From Dehalococcoidia bacterium (GTDB taxonomy: Bacteria > Chloroflexota > Dehalococcoidia > Lucifugimonadales > SHYF01), in the NCBI GenBank assembly GCA_009692985.1, contig SHYF01000084.1:1-7080 (forward strand): 7,080 bases of DNA, written 5' to 3'. Shown here in pieces: positions 4,863 to 7,080 of this stretch. The notes beneath the pieces are model-generated. The model was not told the DNA's origin and did no database searches. It saw only the letters and a program-made list of their open reading frames with translations. The translations under genes were made by a program, and so were the position numbers. Positions within the stretch are counted from its first letter, which is position 1; the number at the start of each line of letters is the position of its first letter.

Positions 4863-7080
4863 ATGACTCAAAGCACTGATTTCAACGCTATCAGGATATC
4901 CCTGGCGTCTCCGGAGCAAATCCAGAGTTGGTCCTACGGTGAGGTGACAAAGCCGGAGACAATCAACTACAGGACGCTGCGCCCTGAAAAGGACGGCCTC
5001 TTCTGTGAAAGGATATTTGGCCCCACCAAGGACTGGGAATGTTATTGCGGCAAGTACAAGAAGATCAGGTACAAGGGAGTCATCTGCGACAGGTGCGGCG
5101 TTGAGGTAACGCGGTCCAAAGTGCGCCGAGAGCGCATGGGTCACATCAAGCTGGCCGCTCCCGTAGCGCACATCTGGTTTGCCAAGAGCACACCCAGCCG
5201 GCTGGGACTGCTCCTGGACCTGTCGCCCAGGAATCTGGAGAGAGTCCTGTACTTTGCCCAGTACCTCATCACCTCAGTAGATGAGGTGGTCCGCCAGCAG
5301 AAACTGGATGCGCTGAAGGCCGAACAGGAGGCCGAGATAGAGCGCCAGGAGAAGGCGCTGGAAGCCGCGGTGGCCCAGGCGCGTCAGAAGTTCGAAAGCC
5401 AAGCACCGACAAAGGGCGCGGACCCAGCGGTCGGCGCTGAACAGGCAGAGAAAGAGGTGGAACAGGTTACAGAACGTCTCGAAAAGGTAGCGCAACGCAT
5501 TCAGGAGGACATTCAGGCCAAAATAGACGACCTTGAGAACCTGCGCCCACTGCAGCTTCTTGCCGAAAGCAGGTATCGGGAGCTCCGCGAAAGGGTGGGA
5601 GAGGTATTCCGTGCCTCCATGGGCGCAGAGGCCATCCTGGACATACTCCAAAAGCTGGACCTGGAGCAGATCAGGGAGTCCCTCCACTTCGATGTGCGCA
5701 CCACCACGGGCCAGCGTCGTAACAAAGCAATCAAGCGGTTAAGGGTAGTGGAAGCATTCCGCAAGAGCGAGAGCAAGCCGGAGTGGATGATCATAACGGT
5801 CCTGCCAGTACTCCCGCCAGACCTGCGGCCAATGGTGCAACTGGATGGCGGCCGCTTTGCCACCAGCGATCTGAACGACCTGTACCGCCGAGTCATTAAC
5901 AGGAACAACCGGCTAAAGCGCCTCCTGACCCTGGGCGCGCCTGACATCATTGTCAGGAACGAAAAGAGGATGCTCCAAGAGGCTGTGGACGCCCTCATCG
6001 ACAACGGGCGCAGGGGCCGCGCCATCTCCGGCAGCCATAATCACAAGCTGAAGTCCCTGTCAGACCTGCTGCGCGGAAAGCAGGGCAGGTTCCGCCAGAA
6101 CCTGCTGGGCAAGCGCGTGGACTACAGCGGACGCTCAGTCATTGTGGTGGGGCCAACGCTACAGATGCACCAGTGCGGTCTGCCAAAACGCATGGCCCTG
6201 GAGCTGTTCAAACCATTTGTAATGAACCGCTTGGTCCTTCAGGGGCACGCTCACAACATCAAGAGCGCCAAACGCATGGTGGAACGGGTCCGCCCAGAGG
6301 TCTGGGACATCCTGGAGGATGTAATCAAGGGCCGGCCCGTGCTGCTGAACCGCGCCCCCACCCTGCACCGCCTGGGAATCCAGGCTTTTCAACCGGTGCT
6401 CATTGAAGGCAGCGCCATACAGCTTCATCCCCTGGTGTGCACAGCATTCAACGCCGACTTCGACGGTGACCAGATGGCCGTGCACGTTCCTCTATCCCGC
6501 CAGGCGGTACAAGAGGCGTGGCAGCTAATGCTCAGCTCCAACAACATGCTGTACCCAAGCTCCGGGGACCCCATAGTCTCACCCACGCTGGACATTGTCC
6601 TGGGCTGCTACTACCTGACTCTGGCGATTCCAGGAGCGCAGGGCGAGGGAACTCGCCACGGCTCCAAGGGCGATGCGCTTCTCGCCTTCGACTCCGGCTA
6701 CCTGGACCTGCAGGCGGAGGCGCTGATACGTGACGCCCAGCAGGAGGACGGCTGGCTAAAGACCACCGTTGGCCGGCTGATATTCAACGAGGTGCTACCG
6801 CCAGAGATTGGCTTCCACAATCAGGTGATGGATTCCAACGCCCTCAGCAATTTGGTGAGTGAATGCTACAAGCTCTTGGGCAGCCAGGGCACTAGTAAGA
6901 TATTGGACGCCATAAAGAACCTTGGGTTCCACTACGCCACACGCTCCGGCACCACCATCGCCATCAACGACGTGGAGGTGCCAGCCAAGAAGAAGGAACT
7001 CATGGAGTGGGCAGAGAAGGAGATCGAGGACCTGGCGGAGCAGTTCCAGATGGGCCTGTTCACCGAAGAAGAGCGGTACG
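4863..7080 (+). CDS. rpoC: DNA-directed RNA polymerase subunit beta' (5' part, cut by the window edge)
   Basis: The first 739 codons of beta', the catalytic subunit of RNA polymerase, are present; the frame is still open at the right edge. The N-terminal zinc-binding domain has cysteines C60, C62, C75 and C78. The clamp coiled-coil that binds sigma runs from about L340 to G385, with [13 protein letters not shown] and [20 protein letters not shown]. The switch-2 motif [12 protein letters not shown] is at 414-425 and LNRAPTLHR at 495-503. The metal-binding loop NADFDGDQM is at 530-538, where D532, D534 and D536 hold the catalytic magnesium. The last visible residues (LFTEEERY) align with B. subtilis LITEEERY, so the bridge helix, second zinc site and trigger loop lie beyond the window. 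Residues 139-226 are an extra coiled-coil segment. The start is supported by AAGGAG upstream and by the conserved N-terminal spacing to the zinc domain. No frameshift or missing catalytic residue is seen. Confidence 0.97.
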   Translation, partial: MTQSTDFNAIRISLASPEQIQSWSYGEVTKPETINYRTLRPEKDGLFCERIFGPTKDWECYCGKYKKIRYKGVICDRCGVEVTRSKVRRERMGHIKLAAPVAHIWFAKSTPSRLGLLLDLSPRNLERVLYFAQYLITSVDEVVRQQKLDALKAEQEAEIERQEKALEAAVAQARQKFESQAPTKGADPAVGAEQAEKEVEQVTERLEKVAQRIQEDIQAKIDDLENLRPLQLLAESRYRELRERVGEVFRASMGAEAILDILQKLDLEQIRESLHFDVRTTTGQRRNKAIKRLRVVEAFRKSESKPEWMIITVLPVLPPDLRPMVQLDGGRFATSDLNDLYRRVINRNNRLKRLLTLGAPDIIVRNEKRMLQEAVDALIDNGRRGRAISGSHNHKLKSLSDLLRGKQGRFRQNLLGKRVDYSGRSVIVVGPTLQMHQCGLPKRMALELFKPFVMNRLVLQGHAHNIKSAKRMVERVRPEVWDILEDVIKGRPVLLNRAPTLHRLGIQAFQPVLIEGSAIQLHPLVCTAFNADFDGDQMAVHVPLSRQAVQEAWQLMLSSNNMLYPSSGDPIVSPTLDIVLGCYYLTLAIPGAQGEGTRHGSKGDALLAFDSGYLDLQAEALIRDAQQEDGWLKTTVGRLIFNEVLPPEIGFHNQVMDSNALSNLVSECYKLLGSQGTSKILDAIKNLGFHYATRSGTTIAINDVEVPAKKKELMEWAEKEIEDLAEQFQMGLFTEEERY
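5277..5540 (+). other. Coiled-coil insertion near the N-terminus of RpoC
   Basis: Residues 139-226 of beta' are rich in Glu, Gln, Lys, Arg and Ala with almost no aromatics. Two helical stretches (about 139-180 and 192-226) are separated by a Gly/Pro-containing linker ([11 protein letters not shown], 181-191), which suggests an antiparallel helical hairpin. B. subtilis has only a few residues here before the conserved LL.E..Y ... ASMGAEAI block, so about 80 residues are extra. The Thermus beta' subunit carries a much larger non-conserved domain at roughly this place. Function is unknown; the position is on the clamp surface. Confidence 0.6.

Overview
The window is an ordinary chromosomal segment around the start of an RNA polymerase operon. 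It holds one divergent regulator gene and the two largest RNA polymerase subunit genes. The second of these, rpoC, runs off the right edge. I found no mobile element, CRISPR array, tRNA or rRNA. The best organism guess is a Chloroflexota bacterium, possibly of the Dehalococcoidia type. That rests on RpoB and RpoC sequence character recalled from memory: a long insertion between the PVFDGA and LYDGRTGE motifs of beta, a coiled-coil insertion near the beta' N-terminus, and rpoBC not preceded by rplJL. No search was run, so the phylum call is moderate and the class call is weak.

Layout: 1-236 has no convincing gene but carries three consecutive inverted repeats (134-155, 171-191, 199-209), including a perfect 22-bp palindrome, and looks like a REP-type intergenic repeat. 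237-728 (minus) is a MarR-family transcriptional regulator. It very probably starts at a GTG with an ideal ribosome binding site rather than at the more upstream TTG. 729-1007 is the divergent intergenic region. It has a near-consensus extended -10 sigma-70 type promoter for rpoB, a weaker promoter for marR on the other strand, and a perfect 8-bp inverted repeat that places one arm on each -35 box. A leader of about 140 nt separates the predicted rpoB transcription start from its ATG.

1008-4757 (plus) is a complete rpoB (1249 codons), and 4863-7080 (plus) is the first 739 codons of rpoC, including the catalytic NADFDGDQ loop. A 105-nt spacer with a 12-bp palindrome and a small hairpin lies between them. 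The two genes are co-directional, each has its own AAGGAG site, and they are presumably co-transcribed. Together they encode the beta and beta' subunits that form the active-site cleft of RNA polymerase.

The most interesting local question is whether the divergent MarR protein controls the shared promoter region, and so touches transcription of the core polymerase genes. I see no evidence of a novel multi-gene system in this window.
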